Source of the DNA: Paenibacillus swuensis
GTDB lineage: Bacteria; Bacillota; Bacilli; Paenibacillales; DY6
DNA: 64,000 nucleotides
Direction: 5' to 3'
Assembly: GCF_001644605.1 (NCBI RefSeq)
Contig: NZ_CP011388.1
Location: forward strand, 2,341,001 to 2,405,000
The notes under the pieces are model-generated. The model ran no database searches and was not told the origin of the DNA. It saw nothing but the letters and a program-made list of their open reading frames with translations. This document shows positions 52,693-61,929 of the stretch, one piece after another. A program made the position numbers and the translations under genes. The first letter of the stretch is position 1. The number at the start of each line of letters is the position of its first letter.

Positions 52693-53169
52693 CTAATACT
52701 CCACGCGCTTGCTCGATATACTCCATAACCGAAACGGTTGATTCTCTTCCGGAACCTCGGTTACGGTATGCTGGAAAGGAATCTTACGCTCCTCAATCGG
52801 CACCTCCAGCTGGTCATAGATAAACTGATCATCGAATCCGATATCCGCGGCCTCATGCCGAGTATTGTAATAGTAAACCGCTTGCGGTCTGGCCCAGTAA
52901 ATCGCGCCAAGGCACATCGGACAAGGCTCGCAGCTCGTATAAATTTCACATTCGGTTAACTGATATGTACCCAGTACGGAGCAAGCTTCACGAATCGCCT
53001 GAACTTCCGCGTGCGCGGTCGGATCGTTGGAGCTGGTTACCTCGTTGAAACCCCGTCCGATGATGACGCCGTCATGCACAACCACACAGCCGAAAGGTCC
53101 GCCGTGCCCTGTTCTCACATTCTCTGCCGCCAGTTTAATCGCTTCTAATAACATATCAGGATTGTACAT
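52693..53169 (-). CDS. guaD: Guanine deaminase
   Basis: A 158-residue cytidine-deaminase-fold enzyme closely matching B. subtilis GuaD. The zinc motifs are THAE-type (DPTAHAEVQAIREAC) and PCPMC (TSCEPCPMCLGAIYWARP), and the C-terminal FDDQFIYDQLEVPIEERKIPF segment is typical of GuaD. It converts guanine to xanthine and ammonia. ATG 53169 has GGAGGGG 5 nt upstream; 39 further in-frame codons are unlikely to be translated. It lies 2.2 kb from the end of the riboswitch-controlled gene, on the opposite strand. Confidence 0.92.
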   Translation of the reverse strand: MYNPDMLLEAIKLAAENVRTGHGGPFGCVVVHDGVIIGRGFNEVTSSNDPTAHAEVQAIREACSVLGTYQLTECEIYTSCEPCPMCLGAIYWARPQAVYYYNTRHEAADIGFDDQFIYDQLEVPIEERKIPFQHTVTEVPEENQPFRLWSISSKRVEY

Positions 53170-53358
53170 GTGTACCCCTCCATTTTTGTTCACAATATAG
53201 TTTTGGAAACTCGGGAGCCTAATTATACTATATGTCAAAAAGAAGCTAAACAGAAATCCTGCCAGACACGGTTTATATTCACGCACAGAAAATGTTATAA
53301 TGAATAGATCAGGATATAATGAATATCAGACAAATACAGAGCCGGAAGGTTGATAGGA

Positions 53359-55032
53359 ATGGAAACGAACGATACGAAACCGACTGCTACGAACGCGAAT
53401 TTTATTCGGACAATTATCGAGGGCGACCTTCAGGCAGGCAAAGTAAATAAGGTCATCACGCGGTTCCCTCCGGAGCCGAACGGATACTTGCATATCGGTC
53501 ATGCCAAATCCATCTGCATCAACTTCGAGATCGCGGACGAGTTTAAAGGGAAGACGAACCTTCGCTTTGACGATACGAACCCGCTGAAGGAAGATACAGA
53601 GTATGTGGAAGCGATTAAAGAGGACGTGGTTTGGCTCGGATTTGAGTGGGACGGATTGTTTTTTGCATCGGATTATTTCGAGGAAATGTACAAACGCGCG
53701 CAGCTTCTGATCAACAAGGGGCTGGCGTACGTGGACGACCAAACCGCAGACCAAATCCGTGAAGCCCGCGGCACCCTGACGGAGCCGGGAGTGAACAGCC
53801 CTTACCGTGATCGTTCGGTGGAAGAGAACACGGATTTGTTCGGGCGGATGCGCGCCGGTGAGTTCGGCAACGGCGAGAAGGTGCTTCGCGCCAAGATTGA
53901 TATGAGCTCAGGCAACATTAATATGCGCGATCCGGTCATCTACCGAATTTCACATACACACCATCACAACACGGGAGACGCTTGGTGCATTTACCCGATG
54001 TACGCGTTCGCGCATCCGTTGGAAGATGCCATTGAGGATGTAACCCACTCTATCTGTACGCTGGAATTCGAAGATCAACGGCCGTTCTACGACTGGGTCA
54101 TTCGCGAATGCGAGATGCCGAACGTGCCGCATCAATACGAGTTCGGCCGTTTGAACATCACGAACACGGTTATGTCCAAGCGTAAGCTTAAACAACTCGT
54201 GGACGAGAATGTGGTGGACGGCTGGGACGATCCGCGGATGCCGACTATCTCCGGTCTGCGCCGCCGCGGCTATACACCGGAAGCGATTCGCAGCTTTGTG
54301 CGTGATCTTGGCGTGAACAAGGGCAGCGGCTTCGTGGACTCCCGGATGCTGGATCATTACATTCGTGAGGATCTTAAGCTGAAGGCGATGCGTACCATGG
54401 GCGTGGTTCGGCCGCTGAAGGTTGTCATTACAAACTACCCCGAAGGTCAGGTAGAGTACCTGGAAGCGGAGAACAACGCCGAGAACCCGGAGATGGGCAA
54501 CCGGCAAATTCCGTTCTCCCGCGAGATTTATATCGAGCAGGATGATTTCATGGAAAATCCGCCGAACAAGTACTTCCGCTTGTTCCCGGGTAATGAAGTC
54601 CGCTTGAAGCATGCTTACTTCATCAAGTGCAATGACTTCGTCAAAGATGCGAACGGCAATGTAGTAGAAATTCATTGCACCTATGATGTCGAGACGAAGA
54701 GCGGCAGCGGCTTTACCGGCCGCAAAGTGAAAGGAACACTTCACTGGGTGGATGCTACGAATGCCGTACCTGCCGAATTCCGCCTATATGAGCCGTTAAT
54801 TCTGGATGTCGAAGAGGAAGCGGAAGGTGAATCTTTCCTGGACCACATCAACCCGAACTCGATCGAGATTCTGGAAGGCTTCGTGGAAGATAACATGAAG
54901 GATGCGAAGGCTCAGGATAAATTCCAGTTCTTCCGCCACGGTTACTTCAACGTCGATCCGAAGAACTCGGTGCCGGGACGCCCGGTGTTTAACTTGATTG
55001 TTTCACTGAAAAGCTCATTTGAGTTGAAATAG
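53359..55032 (+). CDS. glnS: Glutaminyl-tRNA synthetase
   Basis: A 557-residue class Ib synthetase. The HIGH motif is [15 protein letters not shown], the KMSKS-type motif is VMSKRKL, and the C-terminal anticodon-binding beta-barrels are complete. It joins glutamine to tRNA-Gln. The length matches bacterial GlnRS, without the fused YqeY domain seen in some relatives. ATG 53359 follows GGAAGG by 9 nt; a TTG three codons upstream is also in frame. I saw no T-box leader in the 189 nt between the guaD start and this gene. It is transcribed alone and ends at a long hairpin. Confidence 0.95.
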   Translation: METNDTKPTATNANFIRTIIEGDLQAGKVNKVITRFPPEPNGYLHIGHAKSICINFEIADEFKGKTNLRFDDTNPLKEDTEYVEAIKEDVVWLGFEWDGLFFASDYFEEMYKRAQLLINKGLAYVDDQTADQIREARGTLTEPGVNSPYRDRSVEENTDLFGRMRAGEFGNGEKVLRAKIDMSSGNINMRDPVIYRISHTHHHNTGDAWCIYPMYAFAHPLEDAIEDVTHSICTLEFEDQRPFYDWVIRECEMPNVPHQYEFGRLNITNTVMSKRKLKQLVDENVVDGWDDPRMPTISGLRRRGYTPEAIRSFVRDLGVNKGSGFVDSRMLDHYIREDLKLKAMRTMGVVRPLKVVITNYPEGQVEYLEAENNAENPEMGNRQIPFSREIYIEQDDFMENPPNKYFRLFPGNEVRLKHAYFIKCNDFVKDANGNVVEIHCTYDVETKSGSGFTGRKVKGTLHWVDATNAVPAEFRLYEPLILDVEEEAEGESFLDHINPNSIEILEGFVEDNMKDAKAQDKFQFFRHGYFNVDPKNSVPGRPVFNLIVSLKSSFELK

Positions 55033-55090
55033 AGATAGAAGAATCCGACTCCAAAGTCTGCGGCACGACGATCTGCGCGCTGCAACTGAG

Positions 55091-55150
55091 AAAGCCGGTC
55101 CTGACCTTGGGTTCCTTTGGAACCTTGGGGTTGGGACCGGACTTTATTTA
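55091..55150 (+). terminator. Terminator of glnS
   Basis: A long imperfect hairpin (GCCGGTCC ... GGACCGG, inner arm GGTTCC-TTT-GGAACC) followed by ACTTTATTTAATTT, 58 nt after the stop codon. Confidence 0.7.
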
Positions 55151-55181
55151 ATTTAGGAATACAATAAATAGTAAATGCACT

Positions 55182-55432
55182 CCATCCGCCCACATCCGAC
55201 GAAATAATGTTCCCAGGCACACTAATCTCGACCCATCCGCCCACATCCAACGAAATAAAGTCCCCAAGCACACTAATCTCGCTCCATCCGCCCACATCCG
55301 ACGAAATAATGTTCCCAGGCACACTAATCTCGCTCAGTCCGCCCACATCCGACGAAATAAAGTCCCTAGGCACACTAATCGCACTCCATCCGCCCTCATC
55401 CGGTGATTTAATGTCCTTAAGCACACTAATTT
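55182..55432. repeat. 51-bp tandem repeat array (five copies), second locus
   Basis: Five copies with an exact 51-bp period; landmark GAAATAA or GATTTAA at 55201, 55252, 55303, 55354 and 55405. Each copy has CATCCGCCCACATCCGACG, GAAATAA, a small imperfect dyad (GTTCCCAGGCACAC) and ACTAATCTCG. The layout is the same as at 27808-28075 with related sequence. Open frames cross it on both strands because the period is 17 codons; I do not regard them as genes. Confidence 0.9.
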
Positions 55433-55582
55433 CTCGAAATCAGAGCAACGATCTATATGCTAGAGTGTGTTTTAGTGCGTTAGCGGATCTGCTCTTTGTT
55501 GTTTTTGGAGCGGATACATTTTGGAAACAAAGATTTGGTAGAATAGAGAAGAACATTACAATCGGAGGGAGAGGTGGAAGGC

Positions 55583-56287
55583 ATGCACGAACACGATCAG
55601 CGCATCCTTGTTGTGGATGACGAAGCCAGCATAGCGCAAGCGGTGGCTTATGCTTTTCGCCGGGAAGGCTATACCGTTGAAATCGCCCATGACGGAGAAG
55701 AAGCGTTACGCAAAGCGGACTCCTTCCGACCCCAGGTCATCGTTCTGGATGTAATGATGCCGAAGCTGAACGGATATGAAGTATGCCGCAAGCTGGAAAA
55801 CCGGGAGAATGTAGGCATCCTGCTGCTGACCGTAAAAAATGACATTGTCGATAAAGTGCTTGGCCTCGAGCTGGGCGCTGATGATTATATGACCAAGCCG
55901 TTCGACATTCGCGAGCTGTTGTCCAGAGTAAAGGCGCTGCTCCGACGGCTGAACAGAAGCATAAAGCCCGCAGAACTTAAAGATCAGGATGAAATTACGC
56001 TGGGTCCGATTACCCTCCATCTGAAGAAGCGATCCGCGCAGGCCCATGGCCAGTTTTTGGAGTTGACGCCCAAGGAGTTTGATTTGCTTGCGCTGTTATG
56101 CGCTCACCCGGAGAGGGTGTACACAAGGGATGAGTTACTCGACCTGGTGTGGAGTATGGACTATGCCGGCGGTACCCGCACGGTGGACATTCATATTCAG
56201 AGGTTACGCAAGAAAACGGGAGATACCGGGGCTTCCACATTACAGACGGTATACGGTATCGGGTATAAAGCGGTTGGAAATGCCTGA
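55583..56287 (+). CDS. OmpR/PhoB family response regulator
   Basis: A 234-residue regulator. The receiver has VVDDE, the phospho-acceptor Asp in VIVLDVMMP and Lys in YMTKPFD. The C-terminal winged helix ends with TVDIHIQRLRKKTGD and LQTVYGIGYKA. Both ATG 55583 and GTG 55574 have usable ribosome-binding sequences (GGAGGGAGAGG). The stop overlaps the kinase ATG (TGATG). The 51-bp array lies 150-400 bp upstream. Confidence 0.93.
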   Translation: MHEHDQRILVVDDEASIAQAVAYAFRREGYTVEIAHDGEEALRKADSFRPQVIVLDVMMPKLNGYEVCRKLENRENVGILLLTVKNDIVDKVLGLELGADDYMTKPFDIRELLSRVKALLRRLNRSIKPAELKDQDEITLGPITLHLKKRSAQAHGQFLELTPKEFDLLALLCAHPERVYTRDELLDLVWSMDYAGGTRTVDIHIQRLRKKTGDTGASTLQTVYGIGYKAVGNA

Positions 56288-57744
56288 TGCGAATTAGTGT
56301 GAGATTGAAATTCATCGCTTTCTTGGCCTTGCTTTTGATGGCTTCGCTCGGGGTGCTGACTACCATGGTATTAAGCGGGATTCGAAATGATCAACGCAAT
56401 CAGATGGAAGCGGTGCTGGAACGTCAAACGGAAATAGCCAATCTGCAAATCAACCAAGCGTACTATACAGGTCCAAAGACCGAACCGGATGTATTTATCC
56501 GGAAACGCGGTCAAGAGCTGGCGCGGAATATCGCAACTTACAGCGGGATGCCGGCTGAAATCTATTCCATGGAAGGACAGCGAGTCGGCAGGTCCGTTCC
56601 GGGTGCCGATCGGACGGATCTGACAACCCTGATGAACTATGCGCTTCAAAATAAAGTGGTATATGTGCAGGACGAGGCGTCCGCTACCTATCTCGCCCCT
56701 GTCACTCTGCAGGATCAGCAAGCCGGGGTTCTGGAGTTTAAATACTCCCTTCAAAATCAGAATGCGTTCTATCGAACGATTCAAAATTTATTTTGGACGA
56801 CCGGAGGGGCTGTGCTGTTGAGCAGCTTTGTGTTGGGATACCTGTATTTCAGCGGGTTCTCCAGAGCGATTATTCGCTTAAAGGAGACGGCGAATCAGAT
56901 TCAGCGGGGCGCTTATATTTCGAAGCCTCCCATTCGCAGAAAAGATGAACTGGGTGAGCTCGGCGAGGGCATATTCTTCATGAGCAGCGAGATTGAGAAG
57001 AACATCCGGGGCATGGAAGCGGAGCAGGAGAAGCTGAAGCTGGCGGTGCGGAAGCTGCAAGCGTTGGAGCGTCAACAGAAGCAATTTATCGGTAACATCA
57101 GCCATGAGTTCAAGACGCCGCTAACCTCCATACGGGCCTATACCGACTTGATGAGCATGTATAAGGATGACCCGAAGCTAACAAATGAAGCTGTAGAGAA
57201 CATCGATAAGGAAAGCTTGCGGCTGTTGGAGATGGTGGAAAAAGCGCTGCACTTGAGCGCGCTGGAGAAATATGATTTTGAGGAACAGGCGGAATCGGTG
57301 GATCTTGCCTACTTGGTGAAGGATGTGGCCGGGCGTATGCGGGGAAAAGCCGAGAAGTTCGGATTAACCTTGGAGTTGGACTTGCACCCCGCGCTCGTAT
57401 GGGCGGATCGCGAAAGTCTGATGCATATCGTCGTCAACTTACTGGATAATGCGATTAAATACAATCAACCAAAGGGAAGGATTACAATTCGAATTCGGAT
57501 TGTGGATGGGGAGCGTGTCGAACTGGATGTATACAACACTGGACAACCCATACCCGAAGCTTCCCGTGACTTAATATTCGAGGCCTTCTACACCGTGAAT
57601 AAGGATCGGGCCCGACAGTCGGGGGGGACGGGGCTGGGGCTCTCGATTACCAAGCAGTTGGTTGAGAAACAGAACGGAACCCTTGCGCTGGTTAGCTCCT
57701 CGAGCGAAGGGACATTGTTCCGGATCGGGTTGTCTTGCGGATAG
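56287..57744 (+). CDS. Sensor histidine kinase (HAMP type)
   Basis: A 485-residue kinase. There are two transmembrane helices (residues ~7-30 and ~170-195) around an extracytoplasmic sensor of about 140 residues. HAMP follows (FSRAIIRLKETANQIQRG), then HisKA with NISHEFKTPLTSIRAY and an ATPase domain (DNAIKYNQ, TGLGLSI). It phosphorylates the overlapping upstream response regulator. The signal is unknown; the neighbouring beta-propeller lipoprotein may be its accessory or target. Confidence 0.92.
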   Translation: MRISVRLKFIAFLALLLMASLGVLTTMVLSGIRNDQRNQMEAVLERQTEIANLQINQAYYTGPKTEPDVFIRKRGQELARNIATYSGMPAEIYSMEGQRVGRSVPGADRTDLTTLMNYALQNKVVYVQDEASATYLAPVTLQDQQAGVLEFKYSLQNQNAFYRTIQNLFWTTGGAVLLSSFVLGYLYFSGFSRAIIRLKETANQIQRGAYISKPPIRRKDELGELGEGIFFMSSEIEKNIRGMEAEQEKLKLAVRKLQALERQQKQFIGNISHEFKTPLTSIRAYTDLMSMYKDDPKLTNEAVENIDKESLRLLEMVEKALHLSALEKYDFEEQAESVDLAYLVKDVAGRMRGKAEKFGLTLELDLHPALVWADRESLMHIVVNLLDNAIKYNQPKGRITIRIRIVDGERVELDVYNTGQPIPEASRDLIFEAFYTVNKDRARQSGGTGLGLSITKQLVEKQNGTLALVSSSSEGTLFRIGLSCG

Positions 57745-57845
57745 ATGCTGAGTGCTAAGCCGGTTCTCCGTGTAAGTCAGAACAATACGGTAAAAGAAAC
57801 CGTACGTGTATTAAACAGGTAACTTCCAAGCAGGAGGCATAGGTT

Positions 57846-58997
57846 ATGACCAGACCAAGACCAAGACCAATTAGGGTTCAATCCATGGTATATGCGGCGG
57901 GTATCGTGAGTTTCTTAGGGCTTTCCGGCTGTAACAGCTTTGCGGATAACGCCGGGCAAGTCCGGGAACAGAAGCCGGTTCGGCAAATTGTCGAGCATGA
58001 AGGCAAGAAAATCACAGTCATTGATCAAACTGGGCGTACAACCGCTACAGGAGTGGCATTGGAGAAAATAGATGTAGTTAAGGATCGAAGAAGTATGGAT
58101 TGGCTGGATGAGACCCATGTACTGATTCTCAAGCCCAATACAGCGCTTCCGCCCGTGGAGATCGAAGGGGAGAAGCGTTATTATCATAACTTGTATAGCC
58201 ACAATTTGGAGGACGGTACCGAAACGATTTTGCATCAGGAAAAAGCGCAACAGGACGGCGCCGCGGTATCTCCGGACGGAAAATACGTGTTTTTTAGGAA
58301 TTCAAAAGAAGATGTGGGTTTGGGCCATATCATGAACCTCGAGACGAAGCAAAGCGTTCAAACCGGTAAGAGTGAGCTTTTTTACACTGCTGGAGCTTGG
58401 ATTGATCGGGAGCATGTTATATTCAGTTCATTGGAAGGTGTCATTCAACAAGCCGACCTTACAGGAAAGACGGAAACATTATTGAACACCGGTGCTGAAT
58501 TCGGTTCGATCTTCAATGTATCCAGACGGGGAGACACCGTGTACTACTCTGCTTCAGAGCGGGTGTTATATGCGTATGACTTGGTTCGGAAGCAAAAAGA
58601 AGCGCTTATGGACAACGTAGTCTGGGCCATCCCTTCTCCGGACGGAAGCAGACTCGCGGTTGTGCGTCGAACGGGACAAAGCATCATGGAACTCAGTTTC
58701 TCGAACACCCAGGGAACGACGTCTAAATCGTTGGCCAAAGGCATGCAGATTTTCGGATCCAGCTGGTCTCCCGACGGGACGAAGCTCGCGTTCACAATTA
58801 CCGACGAAACGGGTGAGAATAGCGGTCTTTATGTCGCTGAGGCGGATACGGGTAAGGTGACCCGGTTGGCGTTAGATGTGAAATATATCGCGGATCCGAT
58901 CCAATGGAGCCCTTCCGGGAAGAGGCTGCTGGTCTCCAATTCATCCTTTCAAGAGAACCGGAATACGTTTGAAACGTATATTGTCACCTTGAAATAA
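57846..58997 (+). CDS. Lipoprotein with TolB/WD40-like beta-propeller
   Basis: A 383-residue protein with a lipobox (FLGLSGC) after a basic N-terminus. The mature part contains repeated propeller blades with the SPDG signature (AAVSPDGKYVFF, IPSPDGSRLAVV, SWSPDGTKLAF, QWSPSGKRLLV). It is anchored outside the membrane and may bind a ligand or protein partner. AGGAGG precedes the ATG. It lies about 100 nt after the kinase gene and is probably part of that operon. Confidence 0.8.
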   Translation: MTRPRPRPIRVQSMVYAAGIVSFLGLSGCNSFADNAGQVREQKPVRQIVEHEGKKITVIDQTGRTTATGVALEKIDVVKDRRSMDWLDETHVLILKPNTALPPVEIEGEKRYYHNLYSHNLEDGTETILHQEKAQQDGAAVSPDGKYVFFRNSKEDVGLGHIMNLETKQSVQTGKSELFYTAGAWIDREHVIFSSLEGVIQQADLTGKTETLLNTGAEFGSIFNVSRRGDTVYYSASERVLYAYDLVRKQKEALMDNVVWAIPSPDGSRLAVVRRTGQSIMELSFSNTQGTTSKSLAKGMQIFGSSWSPDGTKLAFTITDETGENSGLYVAEADTGKVTRLALDVKYIADPIQWSPSGKRLLVSNSSFQENRNTFETYIVTLK

Positions 58998-59010
58998 GGG
59001 AGGTGCGGAG

Positions 59011-59205
59011 ATGGCGGATATGTGCAAAATAGAGCGGTTACGACAATTGGAGGCGGAATGCTACGATGAATCCTTCTTGGCGGCTAGGTTTCTCACGATC
59101 AGGTCCATTTCTTTTCTTACAGCCAAGAAAGCAATACCGCTTAGAGAGAGAAGTAACGTTGAGAAAATGAACAAGCTTGGGGTGATGCCCCATTGGATCC
59201 AGTAG
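59011..59205 (+). other. Possible remnant ORF after the propeller lipoprotein
   Basis: A 64-codon frame starts 13 nt after the lipoprotein stop with a very good ribosome-binding site (AGGGAGGTG, 5 nt spacing). Only the first ~17 codons (MADMCKIERLRQLEAEC) lie outside the convergent membrane-protein gene; the rest is antisense to it. It may be the start of a lost third operon gene rather than an intact gene. Confidence 0.3.
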
Positions 59206-59753
59206 AAGTAGGAAAATCCCGCGGAAACCGTCAGAGCAATAAATAATAGGAGTAACTTGAGGTGGAGGCCGGTCCAGTTGAAATTGATTTTGGAGGCGTG
59301 GTTGATGTAAGTGACGCCCCAACGCCTTCTTTTGATGAAATAACTGATCAGGACTAACGCGGCACTGCTCAGAAGTTGGAGAATGCGAGCCGCCGCGGAG
59401 TTAAAGTCTTCGGGTCTAAGAGCAATGTCCAAATGACGATAAATGAATAATCCCATGGTTTGCATACAAATCAGACTCCCCACCCCGATACAAATCATCA
59501 AAAACCCGTAAAACAAGTGAATCTTTAGCACAATCCATAGAAACATCAATAAAACAATGGTTTGCACCAGGACATCATACGGCGCTAATGCTGGATCTGT
59601 GCGATGGATGTAAGAGAGGTAGCTCAAGATGGAGCCAATCAAGAGAACTTCCTTCACATAAGGCTTTAAATCAAATCGGAAAAAAGTCAGCATCAGCGCA
59701 AAAACAGCAAACTGCTCCAACATCGAAAATATATAAAACCATATAAAGTCCAT
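59061..59753 (-). CDS. Polytopic membrane protein, 230 aa
   Basis: About six transmembrane helices in two groups, with a Lys/Arg-rich segment between them (KRRRWGVTYINHASKIN) and a short cytoplasmic tail. The pattern recalls the membrane sensor half of AgrC/GHKL-type kinases, but no kinase domain follows, so it may be a truncated sensor or an unrelated family. AAGGTGG lies before the ATG. Confidence 0.65.
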   Translation of the reverse strand: MDFIWFYIFSMLEQFAVFALMLTFFRFDLKPYVKEVLLIGSILSYLSYIHRTDPALAPYDVLVQTIVLLMFLWIVLKIHLFYGFLMICIGVGSLICMQTMGLFIYRHLDIALRPEDFNSAAARILQLLSSAALVLISYFIKRRRWGVTYINHASKINFNWTGLHLKLLLLFIALTVSAGFSYFYWIQWGITPSLFIFSTLLLSLSGIAFLAVRKEMDLIVRNLAAKKDSS

Positions 59754-59823
59754 TTAATTAGGCCACCTTGCATAAATCTAATCTTGCTAAACGGAGTCTC
59801 ATTCTGTGAGGTCTCGTACAGGA

Positions 59824-59952
59824 TTATTTTACCACAATAAGGATGCCTTGGACGAACCATTGTGAGTCTCTTTTTCCGTGATTGTGCATGAACACGTAAC
59901 GTGGCCCGCCTGCTAATTTTGACGCGAGATCAACTACGGTCACATTGTAATG
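59824..59952 (-). pseudogene. Possible remnant of a coding sequence (39 codons)
   Basis: On the minus strand an open stretch reads VTVVDLASKLAGGPRYVF and continues MHNHGKRDSQWFVQGILIVVK before a stop. It has protein-like composition with a His-Asn-His-Gly motif, reminiscent of a cupredoxin-type C-terminus. A stop lies just upstream and there is no ribosome-binding site, so it would be only the tail of a gene. This is weak evidence. Confidence 0.25.
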
Positions 59953-59970
59953 TTAATTTAGAACAAGAAG

Positions 59971-60005
59971 AGACCGCCTCGGCTTTGCCGGAGCGGTCTG
60001 TTTTC
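59971..60005. terminator. Terminator downstream of ptsI
   Basis: AGACCGC and GCGGTCT enclose an inner CGGC/GCCG stem. On the minus strand it lies 45 nt after the ptsI stop. Confidence 0.65.
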
Positions 60006-60049
60006 TGATTAGATGATATTTGCAACAGGAAAAATCGGAGAAAGGGAAT

Positions 60050-61927
60050 TTATTTCATTACCTCTTCGTTTAACGCGGCAATATACGCTTCCAACCGTGC
60101 GCGAATCTGCTCCGGGCCGGTAAGCTGAAGCAGCTCGTCGGCGAGTGCCGTTGCATCGGCGGAGTTCAGCTTCGACAGAAGCGCGCGCGCGGGCAGAACG
60201 GCCGATGCGCTCATGCTAAACTCATGCAGGCCCATGCCCAGCAGGAGAGGGAGCGCCGTCAGATGGCCGGCCATCTCGCCGCACATGCCGACCCATTTGC
60301 CTTCGGCCGTTGCGGCGCGAATGACGTGGCGAATGAGGCGGAGTACCGCCGGATAGAACGGATCGCTGAGATAAGCGAGTTTCTCGTTCATCCGGTCGGC
60401 CGCCATCACATACTGCACGAGGTCGTTGGTGCCGATGGAGAAGAAGTCGACCTCCTTCGCCAGCACGTCTGCCATCAGCGCGGCGGATGGCACCTCAATC
60501 ATGATGCCGACCTCAAGCTTGTCGGCATAGGGCTGGCCCGCGTCGCGCAGCTCCTGCTTGGCGATTTCGAGCTGCGCGGTTGCCTGCTGCCACTCGCCCA
60601 GCGTCGCGATCATCGGGAACATGATCTTCACGTTCCCGTGAACGCCGGCGCGGAGAATAGCCCGCAGTTGCGTGCGGAACAGGTCGTGCCGGTCCAGGCA
60701 CAACCGGATGGCTCGCACGCCGAGGAACGGGTTCTCCTCCTCCGGCAGGGGCAAGTACGGCAGCTTCTTGTCGCCGCCGATATCGAGGGTGCGGATGACC
60801 ACAGGCGCCTCCGCACCAAACACCTCCGCCGCCTCGCTGTAGGCGGCGTACTGCTCCTCCTCCGAGGGGAGGTCGGCCCGGTCCATGTACAGGAACTCCG
60901 TCCTGTACAGGCCGATACCCTCGGCTCCGGCCGCTTGCGCGGCGGCCGCGTCCCGCGGGCTGCCAATGTTGGCCACGAGCTCGACCTGGCGGCCGTCCCG
61001 TGTCACCGAGGGCAGCCCCAGGTACCGCCGCTCCAGCCGCTTGCGCTCGGCCAGCTCCGCCGCGCGCCGTTCGTAGCGCGCGATCGTGTCCGCGTCCGGA
61101 CTGACGTGTACCACGCCGTCCGAGCCGTCCACGATCACGAGCGCGCCGTCCGGCACGCTCCGCAGCGCTTCGCCGAGACCGACGACCGCAGGGATGTCCA
61201 TCGACCGCGCCATGATCGCGGAGTGGGACGTGCGGCCGCCGATCTCGGTGGCGAAGGCTGCCACCGCCTCGCGGTCCAACTGCGCTGTCTCCGACGGCGT
61301 CAAATCCGCCGCCAGCAGCACCTGCTTCAGCCCGGCACCGCCGGCGTTCGCGGAAGATCGATCCTCCTCGGAGCGGTGTTCTCCGCTCGCAGGCAACCTG
61401 TCCATCTCGGCCGGCGATATGGCCTCAGCCCCGCCAACACCAGCGTCCTCGCTAACCTGACCCGCTGCGTCAGCCCCGCTGACACTCCTCGCCAAACCCC
61501 GCGCCAAGCGCTTGCCCACATCGCGGATATCCGCCGCTCGCTCGCGAAGGTACGCGTCATCGATACTTTCGATCACAGCACAGATCTCGTCCACCGTTAC
61601 TTTAAGCGCGTATTCCGCGTTCACGTGCTCTGCGCCAATTAATGCTTCGACGCCGCCTACAAACTCCTCGTCTTTCAACAGAAGCTGATGCGTCTCAAAA
61701 ATCTCCGCTTCCGCCGCGCCTAATTTCTCCAGTGTCACCGCCCGAAGCGATTCCAACTCCGCCGCCGCGACGGCTACAACTTGGTTAAACCGGGCAAGCT
61801 CCCGGTCCACATCGCCCGAATCCAGTTCCACCCGGGTCGCATCAACAACCTGTTCTGCTAAGTGTTTAGCTCGTCCCATCACCACCCCGGGTGCGGCCGC
61901 GATCCCTTTGAGCTCCAACGTCACCAT
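60050..61927 (-). CDS. ptsI: Phosphoenolpyruvate-protein phosphotransferase (PTS enzyme I)
   Basis: A 625-residue enzyme I that takes phosphate from phosphoenolpyruvate and passes it to HPr. The active His235 lies in GGRTSHSAIMARSMDIP. The PEP-binding barrel has the GIGLYRTEFLYMDR and EVPSAALMADV motifs and the C-terminal Cys in MCGEMAGH. Usual length is about 570; here residues ~147-200 form an extra hydrophilic Ala/Gly/Glu/Ser insertion between the HPr-binding region and the phosphohistidine domain. The ATG is 2 nt after the ptsH stop. It is the last gene of the PTS operon. Confidence 0.95.
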   Translation of the reverse strand: MVTLELKGIAAAPGVVMGRAKHLAEQVVDATRVELDSGDVDRELARFNQVVAVAAAELESLRAVTLEKLGAAEAEIFETHQLLLKDEEFVGGVEALIGAEHVNAEYALKVTVDEICAVIESIDDAYLRERAADIRDVGKRLARGLARSVSGADAAGQVSEDAGVGGAEAISPAEMDRLPASGEHRSEEDRSSANAGGAGLKQVLLAADLTPSETAQLDREAVAAFATEIGGRTSHSAIMARSMDIPAVVGLGEALRSVPDGALVIVDGSDGVVHVSPDADTIARYERRAAELAERKRLERRYLGLPSVTRDGRQVELVANIGSPRDAAAAQAAGAEGIGLYRTEFLYMDRADLPSEEEQYAAYSEAAEVFGAEAPVVIRTLDIGGDKKLPYLPLPEEENPFLGVRAIRLCLDRHDLFRTQLRAILRAGVHGNVKIMFPMIATLGEWQQATAQLEIAKQELRDAGQPYADKLEVGIMIEVPSAALMADVLAKEVDFFSIGTNDLVQYVMAADRMNEKLAYLSDPFYPAVLRLIRHVIRAATAEGKWVGMCGEMAGHLTALPLLLGMGLHEFSMSASAVLPARALLSKLNSADATALADELLQLTGPEQIRARLEAYIAALNEEVMK

Positions 61928-61929
61928 CT

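Noticed and set aside
53170-53358. T-box leader ahead of glnS
   Set aside because: The gap is only 189 nt and contains no T-box core or specifier stem that I could identify.
54942-55620. Open frames with 17-residue repeats across the second 51-bp array
   Set aside because: Same reason; the minus frame also runs into the 3' end of glnS.
60224-61642. 472-codon plus-strand frame opposite ptsI
   Set aside because: It is antisense to a complete enzyme I; GC-rich third positions keep the opposite frame open. No ribosome-binding site and no recognisable domain.
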